In this document: positions 14,756-23,523 of the stretch, piece by piece | Layout of the letters: the number at the start of each line of letters is the position of its first letter | How positions within the stretch are numbered: the first letter of the stretch is position 1 | Origin: Peptococcaceae bacterium UBA5752 | Lineage (GTDB): Bacteria > Bacillota > Dehalobacteriia > UBA4068 | Length of the DNA: 64,000 bases | NCBI GenBank assembly: GCA_002419055.1 | Contig: DIFI01000020.1 | Span: 135 to 64,134 of the forward strand | Direction: 5' to 3' | Notes under the pieces: model-generated | Told to the model about the DNA's origin: nothing | Seen by the model: only the letters and a program-made list of their open reading frames with translations | Database searches by the model: none | Position numbers and translations under genes: made by a program

Positions 14756-15859
14756 TTATTTTGCCAAAAACATGGCTATTTTTTGTTTGAGTACTTCTTT
14801 ATCGCTGTCCGAATAATCAGTTGAGATGTCGAGAGTAGGCACTTGAATATCATTGCCAGATAAATCCGGACAAATACAACAACTACCAAGACGAACGTTG
14901 ATCAGTGCATCGGCATCCGCATCTTTGATTAACTGTGACAGTGAATTTTGGCCGGTTTGATGAATCGGGCAGTTAATAAGATTGTGTTTTTTAGCTAATG
15001 CCTGCCAGGGGTTAGTCTGAGCGATAGATTCGTCAATTAGCGGTGACAGTCCCCAACGGCAGTTGTCAAACGCCACAATATTGGCGCCTAATTCTTCCAC
15101 GGGCTTAATAACCTTATCGATCAGGCCATTTAAGCCGCAGCCGCTAATGATGATACGTTTGCCGCTGTTGTTTGTATTTGACACGGCGGCTTGATCTATT
15201 GCCGCATTAAGCTTTTGCAGTTTATCCTGATGATCAAAAATAAATGCGGCGCCGTCAAGTATCTTCGCTAAATTATAGCCGCTAAGCAGCGGCGGGTTTT
15301 CACGGCACATCATAACTAATTTATTATGCGTTTGAGTTTGTTGATTACTCTTAACTATTTCTTGTTGTAGCTTCGCGTCGCTAATCTGGCAATTATAACG
15401 GTCAGCTAATTCAGAAGCAAAATTGCGCAATTCTTTTTCCATTTTAAAGTCAGTGTCGCTGCGTTTAGGCAGCTGAAGAATATATACGTCTTTAATTTTT
15501 CTTAGAAGTTGATAAATTTGCAGCCGTCTTCCGCAGACATCTTCACCGATTAAAATATCAGAGAAATGGATATAAGGGCATTTGTCGGATAACGCCAAAC
15601 CGTAGGTAGCTCTAACGGCCGAACAGATCCCGTGCGGCATCTGATCCGCAATGGCTGCTAATTCATGGTCTTTAGCCGTATTGCAGATGTTAACAGTGGT
15701 AAACCCGGCGGCAGCGAGCAACTCACGAGGTGCAAATGCGCAAAAACAGCCGGCGATAAGGCCGCCGTTATCTTTGATCTTTTTGGCATGGAGGAAGCCT
15801 AATTGACGGGCTTCTGTAAATTCGGTAAAGAGCTTTTTTACGATATGCCATCCCTCCAT
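14756..15859 (-). CDS. 2-hydroxyacyl-CoA dehydratase D-component family iron-sulfur protein (HgdB/double-cubane type)
   Basis: About 367 residues matching the HgdB/FldB/YjiM family, which bind [4Fe-4S] or double-cubane clusters through conserved cysteines. Seen are GCFCAFAPRELLAAAGF (Cys38/Cys40), HGICSAVRATYGLAL (Cys79), a third cysteine in GEDVCGRR (Cys109), and a C-terminal domain with ISGCGLNG, IVAFDNCRWG and GSCCICPD. No second dehydratase subunit, activator ATPase or CoA-transferase is adjacent, so a stand-alone double-cubane protein is more likely than a fermentation dehydratase. The start is uncertain. ATG 15859 is used, but the best binding site (GGAGGG) overlaps it, and longer in-frame starts lack a site. 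It is divergent from padR. Confidence 0.85.
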   Translation of the reverse strand: MEGWHIVKKLFTEFTEARQLGFLHAKKIKDNGGLIAGCFCAFAPRELLAAAGFTTVNICNTAKDHELAAIADQMPHGICSAVRATYGLALSDKCPYIHFSDILIGEDVCGRRLQIYQLLRKIKDVYILQLPKRSDTDFKMEKELRNFASELADRYNCQISDAKLQQEIVKSNQQTQTHNKLVMMCRENPPLLSGYNLAKILDGAAFIFDHQDKLQKLNAAIDQAAVSNTNNSGKRIIISGCGLNGLIDKVIKPVEELGANIVAFDNCRWGLSPLIDESIAQTNPWQALAKKHNLINCPIHQTGQNSLSQLIKDADADALINVRLGSCCICPDLSGNDIQVPTLDISTDYSDSDKEVLKQKIAMFLAK

Positions 15860-15937
15860 CTTGAGTAACAACATAAATTTTAACATGCATGGCATATATT
15901 ATGCAAATAAAAAATATTATTTATCATCTATTACATG

Positions 15938-15966
15938 TTGACAAATGATATTATAGCTAATATAAT
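15938..15966 (+). promoter_or_regulatory. padR promoter
   Basis: TTGACA (15938-15943), a 17-base spacer and TATAAT (15961-15966), both perfect consensus, 40 bases before padR. Confidence 0.85.
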
Positions 15967-16005
15967 ATTACTAAACCAATAACGAAAGGCAAGTGGGGTG
16001 AGGAT

Positions 16006-16356
16006 ATGTCTTTTAACAACAGTGCGGCATTGCTTGATGCCTTGGTCTTAGCCGTTGTTTCCGGCGAAGATATTTACGGCTATCGGATAACTCAGCAAAT
16101 CCGCCAAGCTGTCGATGTTTCAGAGTCTACACTCTATCCTGTATTACGTAGGTTGCAAAAGGATAACTGTCTTAATATCTACGATCAAGAGTATTCCGGG
16201 CGTAATCGCCGCTATTATAAAATTACTGATCGAGGCAAACTGCAGCTTGCACTATACAGGGAACAATGGAACGATTATCGTAATAGTATAGAAAATATAT
16301 TATTTGCCGGTAATAAGTCAGACCAAGGAGGTGAATCGGATGGAATATCAAAGTGA
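16006..16356 (+). CDS. PadR family transcriptional regulator
   Basis: A 116-residue winged-helix repressor: ALLDALVLAVVSGEDIYGYRITQQI is the PadR N-terminal helix-turn region. VSESTLYPVLRRLQKDNCL is the recognition helix with the typical STLYPxLxRL motif. GRNRRYYKITDRGKLQL is the wing. The C-terminal dimerisation helix is short. Its last 17 bases overlap the DUF1700-PspC gene, a gene pair common in Bacillota, where PadR represses the partner membrane protein operon, often in response to envelope or antibiotic stress. The ATG follows GTGAGGA. The target and signal here are inferred. Confidence 0.92.
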   Translation: MSFNNSAALLDALVLAVVSGEDIYGYRITQQIRQAVDVSESTLYPVLRRLQKDNCLNIYDQEYSGRNRRYYKITDRGKLQLALYREQWNDYRNSIENILFAGNKSDQGGESDGISK

Positions 16357-17005
16357 TAGAGAGCATTATCTGGCCATATTGCAAAAACGCTTGATGGTAA
16401 TACCGGCCAATGAGCGCGAAGCGGCAATGAAATTTTACGAGGAGTATTTTGCGGATGCCGGCGAGGAGAATGAAGATGCTGTCATCAGCGAGCTTGGAGA
16501 TCCGATTTCACTGGCAGATACAATTATTGACGATTATCGACATACCAGTGTTAACAAGGACCAGGCTGATCCAAAAAATGATGTTAAGCGAGAAAAACCA
16601 CCTGAAGAAAACAAAAATAATACAGCTTGGTATTGGATTGTCAGAGTATTAGTGCTGTTTATGATTATCGCACTGTTTGCTTCCGCAGGTCAATTAATGC
16701 CGGTTTGTGCTATTTTAGGAATAATAATTATTGTAATGATAATTATTTTTAACAAAGACATAATTAATAAAGAAAACGGAGGACAAAAAATGGATACCGA
16801 TAGTAGACCCCATACCCTGTATCGTACCGAGGATAATAAAAAGATCTTGGGTGTATGCGGAGGTTTAGGTGAATATTTTGGCATTGACGCAACAATTATA
16901 CGCTTATTATGGGTTGTTCTGATACTTGTATATGGTGCAGGTATTTTGGCCTATTTTATTGCGGCTATCATTATGCCAACCAAGAGTAAAGTTATAAATA
17001 AATAG
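16340..17005 (+). CDS. DUF1700 (HAAS) membrane protein fused to a PspC domain
   Basis: A 221-residue protein. The N-terminal DUF1700/HAAS region (about residues 1-60, with HYLAILQKRL and AMKFYEEYFADAGEENE, then ISELGDP) is followed by a charged linker. Two closely spaced membrane spans come next (about 93-137), then a PspC domain (about 158-221: LYRTEDNKKILGVCGGLGEYFGID plus a membrane span). HAAS proteins are usually encoded beside PadR regulators, as here. AAGGAGG precedes the ATG at 16340. The PspC part also has its own ATG with a strong binding site at 16790, so a shorter product is likely as well. Probable role: envelope stress or membrane integrity. Confidence 0.85.
   Translation: MEYQSDREHYLAILQKRLMVIPANEREAAMKFYEEYFADAGEENEDAVISELGDPISLADTIIDDYRHTSVNKDQADPKNDVKREKPPEENKNNTAWYWIVRVLVLFMIIALFASAGQLMPVCAILGIIIIVMIIIFNKDIINKENGGQKMDTDSRPHTLYRTEDNKKILGVCGGLGEYFGIDATIIRLLWVVLILVYGAGILAYFIAAIIMPTKSKVINK
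16779..17005 (+). other. Internal ribosome binding site and start giving a stand-alone PspC protein
   Basis: GGAGG at 16779-16783 sits seven bases before an in-frame ATG at 16790. Translation there would yield a 71-residue PspC-domain protein (MDTDSRPHTLYRTEDNKK...) identical to the C-terminus of the longer product. Stand-alone PspC proteins of this length are common, so the site is probably functional. Confidence 0.5.
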
Positions 17006-17032
17006 TTTTGGTTAGTTTAAATGTTGCTAACG

Positions 17033-17065
17033 ACTGGGCCTCTGATAAAGAGGCTCAGTTTTTGA
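17033..17065 (+). terminator. Terminator of the padR operon
   Basis: ACTGGGCCTCT (17033-17043) and AGAGGCTCAGT (17050-17060) pair with one mismatch or wobble, followed by TTTTTG. Confidence 0.85.
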
Positions 17066-17188
17066 TTGTTATATTATTGTTTCAGGTGTCAAATACTCTC
17101 AATTAGTACTGGAAAAATTATATCTTTATGATATAATTATCTAATTATGGCGAAATAATTACAATGTTTTATTAGAGGTGAGCTGCTT

Positions 17189-18805
17189 TTGTCTAGGGAC
17201 AATAAACAATCAATATTTAAAGCTGCCGGCTTTTTAATGACAACAATGATCATTTCCCGCGTTCTCGGCTATGTCCGCGATGTGGTACTTTATAATATGT
17301 TCGGCCAGAACCGTCTTACTGATGCCTATAACGCTGCCTTTTCTATTCCGGATTTTCTCTACAGCATATTGGTTGGCGGTGCTTTAAGCTCGGCTTTCAT
17401 ACCGGTTTTTTCATATTACATCACCCGTGGCGAAGAGGATGAAGCCTGGACGGTGGCCAGCATAGTTATTAGTTGGATCATGGTGCTACTTTGCATTGGG
17501 CTGGTTATTTGCTATGTGTTTACACCGCAGCTAATCGGGCTGCTGGTGCCCGGTTTTGATGCTAAATCTGCTGCCCTGACCGTGACGCTGACGAGGATCA
17601 TGCTGATCCAGGTAGTATTTTTGTCGTTATGCGGTGTTTCTATGGGCATCCTTCATTCATTTAAGCATTTCACGACGCCGGCGATTGGATCCGTTTTTTA
17701 TAATCTTGGCATTGTTTTGGGCGGCGCTTTACTGGCCGGCCCGATCGAGGCAATTTGGCCAGGCTATGGTATTGCCGCTTTCTCGGTCGGAGTTGTTATG
17801 GGCGCGATTGCTAACTTTATGGTACAAGCGCCGGTACTGTATAAAAAAGGCATTAAATTTCATTTTAATCTCAATTACCGTCATCCCGGTTTTAAACAAC
17901 TAATCTACTTAATGATACCGATTTTTATCGGTCTTTCTATCAGCCAGATAAACCTTTTTGTTACCCAAAATCTTGCCTCAAACTTAAGTGATGGCATGAT
18001 TGCGGCGCTGCGAATGGGGCAGCGTTTTATGCAGCTGCCGGTAGGCATTTTTGCTATCGCTATTGCTATGGCGGTATTCCCGACATTGACTTCACAAGCT
18101 GCGCTTAATGAAGTTGACGAGTTCAAAAAAACCATGTCACTCGGCGTACGCTCGGTAGTTTTTATTACTTTGCCTTCGGCAGTAGGGTTAGCAGTTTTAC
18201 GGGAGCCGATTATCCGCCTGATGTTCGAGTTTAAAGGCGGCGAATTCACTGCCGCTGCGACAACAGCTGCCGGTAATGCGCTGCTGTTTTATTCGATCGG
18301 ACTTGTCGGCTACAGCGTAGTACATGTGCTGATTCGCAGCTTTTATGCCCTCAAGGACACCCGTACCTCGGTAATTATCGGAGTTGTTTCAATCGGCATA
18401 AATATTGTTTGCAGCTTGCTGCTGATTGGCCCACTCCAGCATCGAGGTTTGGCACTGGCTTATTCAATCGCCGGTCTATCCCAAGCGCTGTTACTGCTAT
18501 ATTTCCTCCGTCGAAAGATAGGTCATATTGATATTAAGAACATTGCGGTATCATTTTTTAAGACAGCAATGGTTTGTGCAATCATGGGTATTGCGGCCTG
18601 GGAAGTATGTCAATTATCTACCAATTTGGTTGATATCAGTAGTAAATTCGGTCAGGTTGCCCAGTTGGGATCTGCGATGATTGTTGCCATCGGTATCTAC
18701 TTTGCCTTAACTTACGCGATTAAGATGGAAGAGGCACGGGTGGTATTTAGTATGTTCGGTAGTCGCTTTAAATTTCTTAATCGTCTGCGCAATAAGATTC
18801 ATTAA
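17189..18805 (+). CDS. murJ: MurJ/MviN-type lipid II flippase (second of two)
   Basis: A 538-residue MOP-superfamily membrane protein with about 14 spans. The motifs MTTMIISRVLGYVRDVVLYNMFG and RLTDAYNAAFSIPDFLYSILVGGALSSAFIPVF are closest to canonical MurJ, and a QINLFVTQNLASNL region is present in the second half. The TTG start has AGAGGTGA upstream. Compared with the copy at 7021, this one keeps the more standard N-terminal GGALSSAF motif, so it is the better candidate for the essential lipid II flippase. It lies 15 bases before lepA. Confidence 0.94.
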   Translation: MSRDNKQSIFKAAGFLMTTMIISRVLGYVRDVVLYNMFGQNRLTDAYNAAFSIPDFLYSILVGGALSSAFIPVFSYYITRGEEDEAWTVASIVISWIMVLLCIGLVICYVFTPQLIGLLVPGFDAKSAALTVTLTRIMLIQVVFLSLCGVSMGILHSFKHFTTPAIGSVFYNLGIVLGGALLAGPIEAIWPGYGIAAFSVGVVMGAIANFMVQAPVLYKKGIKFHFNLNYRHPGFKQLIYLMIPIFIGLSISQINLFVTQNLASNLSDGMIAALRMGQRFMQLPVGIFAIAIAMAVFPTLTSQAALNEVDEFKKTMSLGVRSVVFITLPSAVGLAVLREPIIRLMFEFKGGEFTAAATTAAGNALLFYSIGLVGYSVVHVLIRSFYALKDTRTSVIIGVVSIGINIVCSLLLIGPLQHRGLALAYSIAGLSQALLLLYFLRRKIGHIDIKNIAVSFFKTAMVCAIMGIAAWEVCQLSTNLVDISSKFGQVAQLGSAMIVAIGIYFALTYAIKMEEARVVFSMFGSRFKFLNRLRNKIH

Positions 18806-18820
18806 TATTGGAGAAATTTT

Positions 18821-20623
18821 ATGACATCACAGGAAATGATCCGCAATTTTTCTATAATAGCTCATATTGATCACGGCAAAAGTACGCTGGCTGACCGTCT
18901 GCTTGAATTTACCGGTACGGTGGCGGCGCGCGATATGACGAAGCAACTTCTTGACTCGATGGACTTGGAGCAGGAACGGGGCATTACGATCAAATTGCAG
19001 GCTGTCCGCCTGCAGTATCGAGCTGTAGATGGCCAAGAGTATCAGCTTAATCTGATTGATACTCCCGGACACGTCGATTTTAACTACGAGGTGTCGCGCA
19101 GCCTGGCCGCCTGTGAAGGGGCGCTGCTTGTTGTCGATGCTGTACAGGGCATTGAGGCGCAGACGCTGGCTAATGTCTATTTGGCCTTAGAGCATGATTT
19201 AGAAATCATACCGGTGATCAACAAGATTGATTTACCCGGTGCCGATCCCGAAGGCGTATGCAAACAAATAGAGGACATTATTGGCCTGTCAACCGAGAAT
19301 GTTATCTTTGCTTCGGCAAAGACCGGTGTAGGAACATCCGAAATACTGGAGTCGATAGTTAAATATATTCCGCCTCCTCATGGCGATTTTCAGCAACCGT
19401 TGGCTGCGTTGATATTTGACTCCCATTTTGACAGCTATCGGGGTGTTATTCCCTATATTCGCGTTTTTGACGGCTTCATCGAAAAGGGTATGAAAATTCA
19501 TATGATCAATAGCGGCAAGAGCATGGAAGTAACCGAAACCGGCATTTTTACGCCGGCCGCCAAACAGGTGGAGCGCTTGAATGCCGGAGAGGTCGGCTAT
19601 ATTGCCGCCGCGGTTAAAAATGTTAAAGATTCTCAAGTTGGTGATACGCTCACAGATGCTAATAATCCCTGTCAGTTTCCGTTGCCCGGTTACCGTCCGG
19701 CGGTAAGCATGGTTTATTGCGGTCTTTATCCGGTTGAGAATAATGATTATGGTGATTTAAAGGATGCTTTAGAAAAACTACAGCTTAACGATGCGGCGTT
19801 GAAATTTGAGGCCGAAACTTCGGTTGCGCTTGGTTTTGGTTTCCGCTGCGGTTTTTTGGGGTTGCTGCATATGGAGATCGTCAAAGAGCGCCTTGAGCGG
19901 GAATACAATCTTAATTTGCTGATTACCGCTCCTTCGGTCAGTTACCGGGCCAGCCGCACCGACGGCAGTGTTATCTATGTTGATAATCCTGTTAAATTGC
20001 CTTCTGTCAATGAATTGGCTTTGATAGAAGAACCTTATGTAAAAGCTACCATTATGATACCCAGTGATTATGTCGGCAGTGTCATGGAACTGGCTACCGA
20101 ACGGCGGGGCGCATTTATTAATATGGAATATATTAATCCGACGCGAGTAATGATGATTTACGATCTGCCGCTGGCAGAGATAATATTTGATTTCTTTGAT
20201 CAGCTCAAATCGCGTACCCGCGGTTATGCTTCGCTGGATTATGAGTTTGCCGGTTACCGCGAAGCGGATTTAGTCAAGCTCGATATCTTAGTCAATGACC
20301 AAATTGTTGATGCGCTTTCCTGCATAGTTCATAAAGACAATGCCTATCGTCGGGGCCGTGCCATTGTTGCCAAATTGCGTAGCCTGATTCCGCGCCAGAT
20401 GTTTGAGGTGCCGGTGCAGGCTGCCTTGGGAAATAAAGTAATTGCCCGCGAATCGGTTAAAGCTCTGCGTAAAGATGTTTTGGAAAAATGCTATGGCGGC
20501 GATATCAGCCGCAAACGGAAGTTGCTGGAAAAGCAAAAAGAGGGTAAAAAGCGGATGAAACAGGTTGGCAATGTTGAGATTCCTCAGGAAGCGTTTATGG
20601 CCGTTTTGGAAATAAAGGAGTAA
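18821..20623 (+). CDS. lepA: Translation elongation factor 4 (LepA)
   Basis: A 600-residue translational GTPase that acts on stalled or mis-translocated ribosomes. The G domain carries AHIDHGKSTLADRLLE (G1), RGITIK (G2), DTPGHVDF (G3), NKIDLPGADPE (G4) and ASAKTG (G5). EF-G-like domains and the LepA-specific C-terminal domain (MKQVGNVEIPQEAFMAVL) follow. Length equals the family norm. TTGGAGAA precedes the ATG. It is followed four bases later by hemW, a widely conserved neighbour. Confidence 0.98.
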   Translation: MTSQEMIRNFSIIAHIDHGKSTLADRLLEFTGTVAARDMTKQLLDSMDLEQERGITIKLQAVRLQYRAVDGQEYQLNLIDTPGHVDFNYEVSRSLAACEGALLVVDAVQGIEAQTLANVYLALEHDLEIIPVINKIDLPGADPEGVCKQIEDIIGLSTENVIFASAKTGVGTSEILESIVKYIPPPHGDFQQPLAALIFDSHFDSYRGVIPYIRVFDGFIEKGMKIHMINSGKSMEVTETGIFTPAAKQVERLNAGEVGYIAAAVKNVKDSQVGDTLTDANNPCQFPLPGYRPAVSMVYCGLYPVENNDYGDLKDALEKLQLNDAALKFEAETSVALGFGFRCGFLGLLHMEIVKERLEREYNLNLLITAPSVSYRASRTDGSVIYVDNPVKLPSVNELALIEEPYVKATIMIPSDYVGSVMELATERRGAFINMEYINPTRVMMIYDLPLAEIIFDFFDQLKSRTRGYASLDYEFAGYREADLVKLDILVNDQIVDALSCIVHKDNAYRRGRAIVAKLRSLIPRQMFEVPVQAALGNKVIARESVKALRKDVLEKCYGGDISRKRKLLEKQKEGKKRMKQVGNVEIPQEAFMAVLEIKE

Positions 20624-20626
20624 AAG

Positions 20627-21751
20627 ATGAAATTTACTTCGATATATATTCACATTCCTTTTTGTCGCCGCAAATGTAATTACTGTGATTTTGTTTCCTT
20701 TCCGGTTGCAGATCAACAACAGTATTTTACCATTTACGGTGATTTGCTTTTAAAAGAATTAAGCTTATGGCAGCAGCAAGGAAGTGATTTTTCGCAGCTT
20801 CAAAGCTTATATTTCGGCGGTGGTACGCCGTCGTTGCTGGCAATCGAAAGTATTAAAGCATTATTATCTTGCTTACATCAAACGTCTGAAATAACGCTCG
20901 AAGCCAATCCGGAAACGGTTGATTTTGATTTTTTGCAGCAATTGCACGATGCCGGAGTTAATCGTCTTTCACTGGGAGCCCAAAGCTTTAATGATCAGGC
21001 GCTGCAAGTAATGGGCCGCTGTCATACAGCCGCACAAACAATAAATGCGTTTAATGAAGCCCGCAGGGCGGGTTTTACAAATATCAATCTCGATTTGATC
21101 TATGGTTGGCCAATGCAAGATAGAGCACAGATGCAAGCTGATTTAGCCGTGGCGTTGGCTCTTGATCCGGAGCATCTATCGCTTTATGGACTAAGCCTTT
21201 CCGATCAAAGCCCCTGGGGTAAAAGAATGTTGTCCGGGGATCTGGAGATTGCTGATAGCGACTTATCCGCAGATATGCAGGAGGATGCTATGAAAATACT
21301 TGAGGCCGCCGGACTGCACCAGTATGAGATTGCCAATTATGCAAAAGCAGGTTTTGCCAGCCTTCATAACTGCTCATATTGGCAGCGGCAGAACTATCTT
21401 GGTATTGGCTGTGCTGCAGCTTCCTGTTTGCTGGAAAAACGTTGGAGCAACTTGAAAAATCTGGCGGATTATGCTTCTTCTGTTGAACAAGGCAAGCTGC
21501 CTGTTTGTGAACAGGAGACACTTTCTTTTGATGAGATTATTGCCGAAGCGATCTTTTTGGGGTTACGCCTGCGGCAAGGGATTGATCTTGACCAATTTGC
21601 CGAGCTGTACGGTCTGCGTGCCGAAAAACGTTTTGCCAAACAATTACGCCAATTGACCGAAGACGGGCTGTTGATAGTGGAAGACGGATCAATGCGGCTC
21701 AGTAAAAAAGGTCTTTTGCTGGGCAATGAGGTTTTCTATAAATTCATCTAA
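20627..21751 (+). CDS. hemW: HemW-like radical SAM protein (oxygen-independent coproporphyrinogen oxidase family)
   Basis: A 374-residue radical SAM protein. The N-terminus IYIHIPFCRRKCNYCDF carries the C-x3-C-x2-C cluster motif (Cys13, Cys17, Cys20), followed by YFGGGTPSLL and ITLEANPETV, typical of the HemN/HemW family. The position between lepA and hrcA is characteristic of HemW, a heme chaperone rather than a true HemN. The C-terminal HemN-C domain (EAIFLGLRLRQGIDLDQF) is present. The ATG at 20627 has AAGGAG upstream. Confidence 0.93.
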   Translation: MKFTSIYIHIPFCRRKCNYCDFVSFPVADQQQYFTIYGDLLLKELSLWQQQGSDFSQLQSLYFGGGTPSLLAIESIKALLSCLHQTSEITLEANPETVDFDFLQQLHDAGVNRLSLGAQSFNDQALQVMGRCHTAAQTINAFNEARRAGFTNINLDLIYGWPMQDRAQMQADLAVALALDPEHLSLYGLSLSDQSPWGKRMLSGDLEIADSDLSADMQEDAMKILEAAGLHQYEIANYAKAGFASLHNCSYWQRQNYLGIGCAAASCLLEKRWSNLKNLADYASSVEQGKLPVCEQETLSFDEIIAEAIFLGLRLRQGIDLDQFAELYGLRAEKRFAKQLRQLTEDGLLIVEDGSMRLSKKGLLLGNEVFYKFI

Positions 21752-21779
21752 ATTTCATGATAATTTTTGAATCAATCTC

Positions 21780-21808
21780 TTGACAAAAATAGTTAAAAGT
21801 TGTAAATT
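21780..21808 (+). promoter_or_regulatory. Promoter of the hrcA heat-shock operon
   Basis: TTGACA (21780-21785), a 17-base spacer and TAAATT (21803-21808). The CIRCE operator begins five bases after the -10 box, so bound HrcA would cover the transcription start. Confidence 0.8.
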
Positions 21809-21812
21809 TATT

Positions 21813-21839
21813 TTAGCACTCACCGACCGAGAGTGCTAT
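21813..21839 (+). promoter_or_regulatory. CIRCE operator (HrcA binding site)
   Basis: TTAGCACTC (21813-21821), a nine-base spacer and GAGTGCTAT (21831-21839). This matches the consensus TTAGCACTC-N9-GAGTGCTAA at all but the last base. It controls hrcA-grpE-dnaK and probably dnaJ. Confidence 0.97.
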
Positions 21840-21859
21840 TAAATGGAAGGACGAGAGCT

Positions 21860-22891
21860 ATGGATGAGCGCAAAAAACAAATTCTCAATGCTATCATCAA
21901 GGATTATATTGCCAATGGCGAGCCTGTAGGTTCTCGTGCTGTGGCTAAGAAGTATGGTCTTGGTGTATCATCGGCCACGATCAGAAATGAAATGTCTGAT
22001 TTAGAAGAGCTGGGATATATCGAACAGCCGCATACTTCAGCCGGTCGCGTTCCTTCCGACAAAGGCTATCATTATTATGTTGATTATTTGATGCAAAAAG
22101 AGCAAATAAGCCAGGAAGATGTTTATTTAATACGCGAAGGTTTATCAAACCATTTGAACGAGATGGAAGCATATTTGCGTTCTTGTTGCTCAATGATCTC
22201 GCATTTAACAAATTATTTCACTATGATTGCGCTTCCACAGCAAGGGCAGGGTAAGTTGGAGAAAATCCAGTTGATGCCACTTGATGATTATCGAGTGATG
22301 GTGGTTTTGTATACTTCATTTGGTTCTATTCGTCATAAAGTCATAGCTTTAAATAATCCGGTTTTACCGCAGCAATTAGCCCAAATAGAGGCATTGTTAG
22401 CTGACAAGTTAACAGGCATTGATATTGACCGTTTTTCATACGGGTTACTGAAGCGGATTATCGGCGAGTTTGATCGTCGCCAACGTTTGCTGGATGAGGC
22501 GTTTGTGCTCTTAGATCAGGCTTTAACAGATGATTTCAGTCAACGTGTATTTACTGACGGCGCGCTGCATATGCTTTCACAGCCGGAGTTTCGCGATGTG
22601 GATAAGCTGCGCGGTGTTTTTGAAGTCTTGGAGGCAGATGATAAGGTTCAAAATCTGCTGACAAAATCCGAGGAAGCGCCTGTTTCGGTTGCAATTGGTG
22701 GAGAAATGCCTGATGAAAGTCTCAAAAATTGCAGCATTGTCATGGCCAATTATTTTATCAATGGTAAAAAAGCCGGTACAATTGGTGTTATGGGACCGAC
22801 GCGTATGAGTTATCCCAAGACTATTTCGTTAGTTGAATTTATCGCTAATGAATTATCCAACTCATTATCGCAGCTGAACAAACGCCGTTAA
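21860..22891 (+). CDS. hrcA: Heat-inducible transcription repressor HrcA
   Basis: A 343-residue repressor that binds CIRCE and is kept active by GroEL. The N-terminal winged helix (MDERKKQILNAIIKDYIANGEPVGSRAVAKKYGLGVSSATIRNEMSDLEELGYIEQ region) and the C-terminal motif GVMGPTRMSYPKTISLVEFIA are diagnostic. ATG 21860 follows AAGGA and matches the family N-terminus; in-frame extension into the CIRCE element is rejected. It is the first gene of the operon and its own operator lies upstream, so it is autoregulated. Confidence 0.97.
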   Translation: MDERKKQILNAIIKDYIANGEPVGSRAVAKKYGLGVSSATIRNEMSDLEELGYIEQPHTSAGRVPSDKGYHYYVDYLMQKEQISQEDVYLIREGLSNHLNEMEAYLRSCCSMISHLTNYFTMIALPQQGQGKLEKIQLMPLDDYRVMVVLYTSFGSIRHKVIALNNPVLPQQLAQIEALLADKLTGIDIDRFSYGLLKRIIGEFDRRQRLLDEAFVLLDQALTDDFSQRVFTDGALHMLSQPEFRDVDKLRGVFEVLEADDKVQNLLTKSEEAPVSVAIGGEMPDESLKNCSIVMANYFINGKKAGTIGVMGPTRMSYPKTISLVEFIANELSNSLSQLNKRR

Positions 22892-22912
22892 ATACAATTT
22901 TGAGGTGAAAAA

Positions 22913-23488
22913 ATGAGCGATCAAGTAAAAGATCAAGATTTACAGCAAAACGAAGCTGAGCAACAGTCTTCACCCGATCAGCAACAGGATCAGGGGCAAG
23001 AATTTTCTCCCCTTAGTGAAGAAGAAGCGAAGCAGCAATTTGAGCAGTTTATGGAAGCTGTTACAAAGTTAGCTGCGGAAAAAGAAGAATTAGAACAAAA
23101 ATTTATGCGCCTGCAGGCTGACTTTGATAACTTTCGCAAACGCAATCGTCAAGAAAAAGAAGATATTATTAAGTCTGCTAACAGCCGCTTAGTGGGTACT
23201 CTGCTACCAGTGCTTGATAATTTTGCTCGTGCTTTAACATCGTTTGCAGACAGTTCCGAAAAAGAAGGAGTGGAACTGATATATAAGCAATTATCCTATT
23301 TGCTGGAACAAGAAGGTCTACAAGTAATTGTATCTGAAGGTGCCGATTTTGATCCAAATATTCATGAAGCGGTACTGCAGGAGAATGCCGGAGAAGAAAA
23401 TCAAGGTAAGGTCATAGCGGAAGTTCAAAAAGGTTATACTTTTAATGGCAGATTACTGAGACCTGCTATGGTACGGGTTGGTAAATAA
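22913..23488 (+). CDS. grpE: Nucleotide exchange factor GrpE
   Basis: A 191-residue DnaK co-chaperone. An acidic, Gln-rich disordered N-terminus (about residues 1-45) is followed by the long coiled coil (KFMRLQADFDNFRKRNRQEKE), the LLPVLDNFARAL segment and the C-terminal beta domain (VAEVQKGYTFNGRLLRPAMVRVGK-like ending). AGGTGA precedes the ATG. It lies between hrcA and dnaK in the standard Bacillota order. Confidence 0.97.
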   Translation: MSDQVKDQDLQQNEAEQQSSPDQQQDQGQEFSPLSEEEAKQQFEQFMEAVTKLAAEKEELEQKFMRLQADFDNFRKRNRQEKEDIIKSANSRLVGTLLPVLDNFARALTSFADSSEKEGVELIYKQLSYLLEQEGLQVIVSEGADFDPNIHEAVLQENAGEENQGKVIAEVQKGYTFNGRLLRPAMVRVGK

Positions 23489-23523
23489 ATTTTATTTCAT
23501 ATAATTCTAAGGAGGAATAGACA

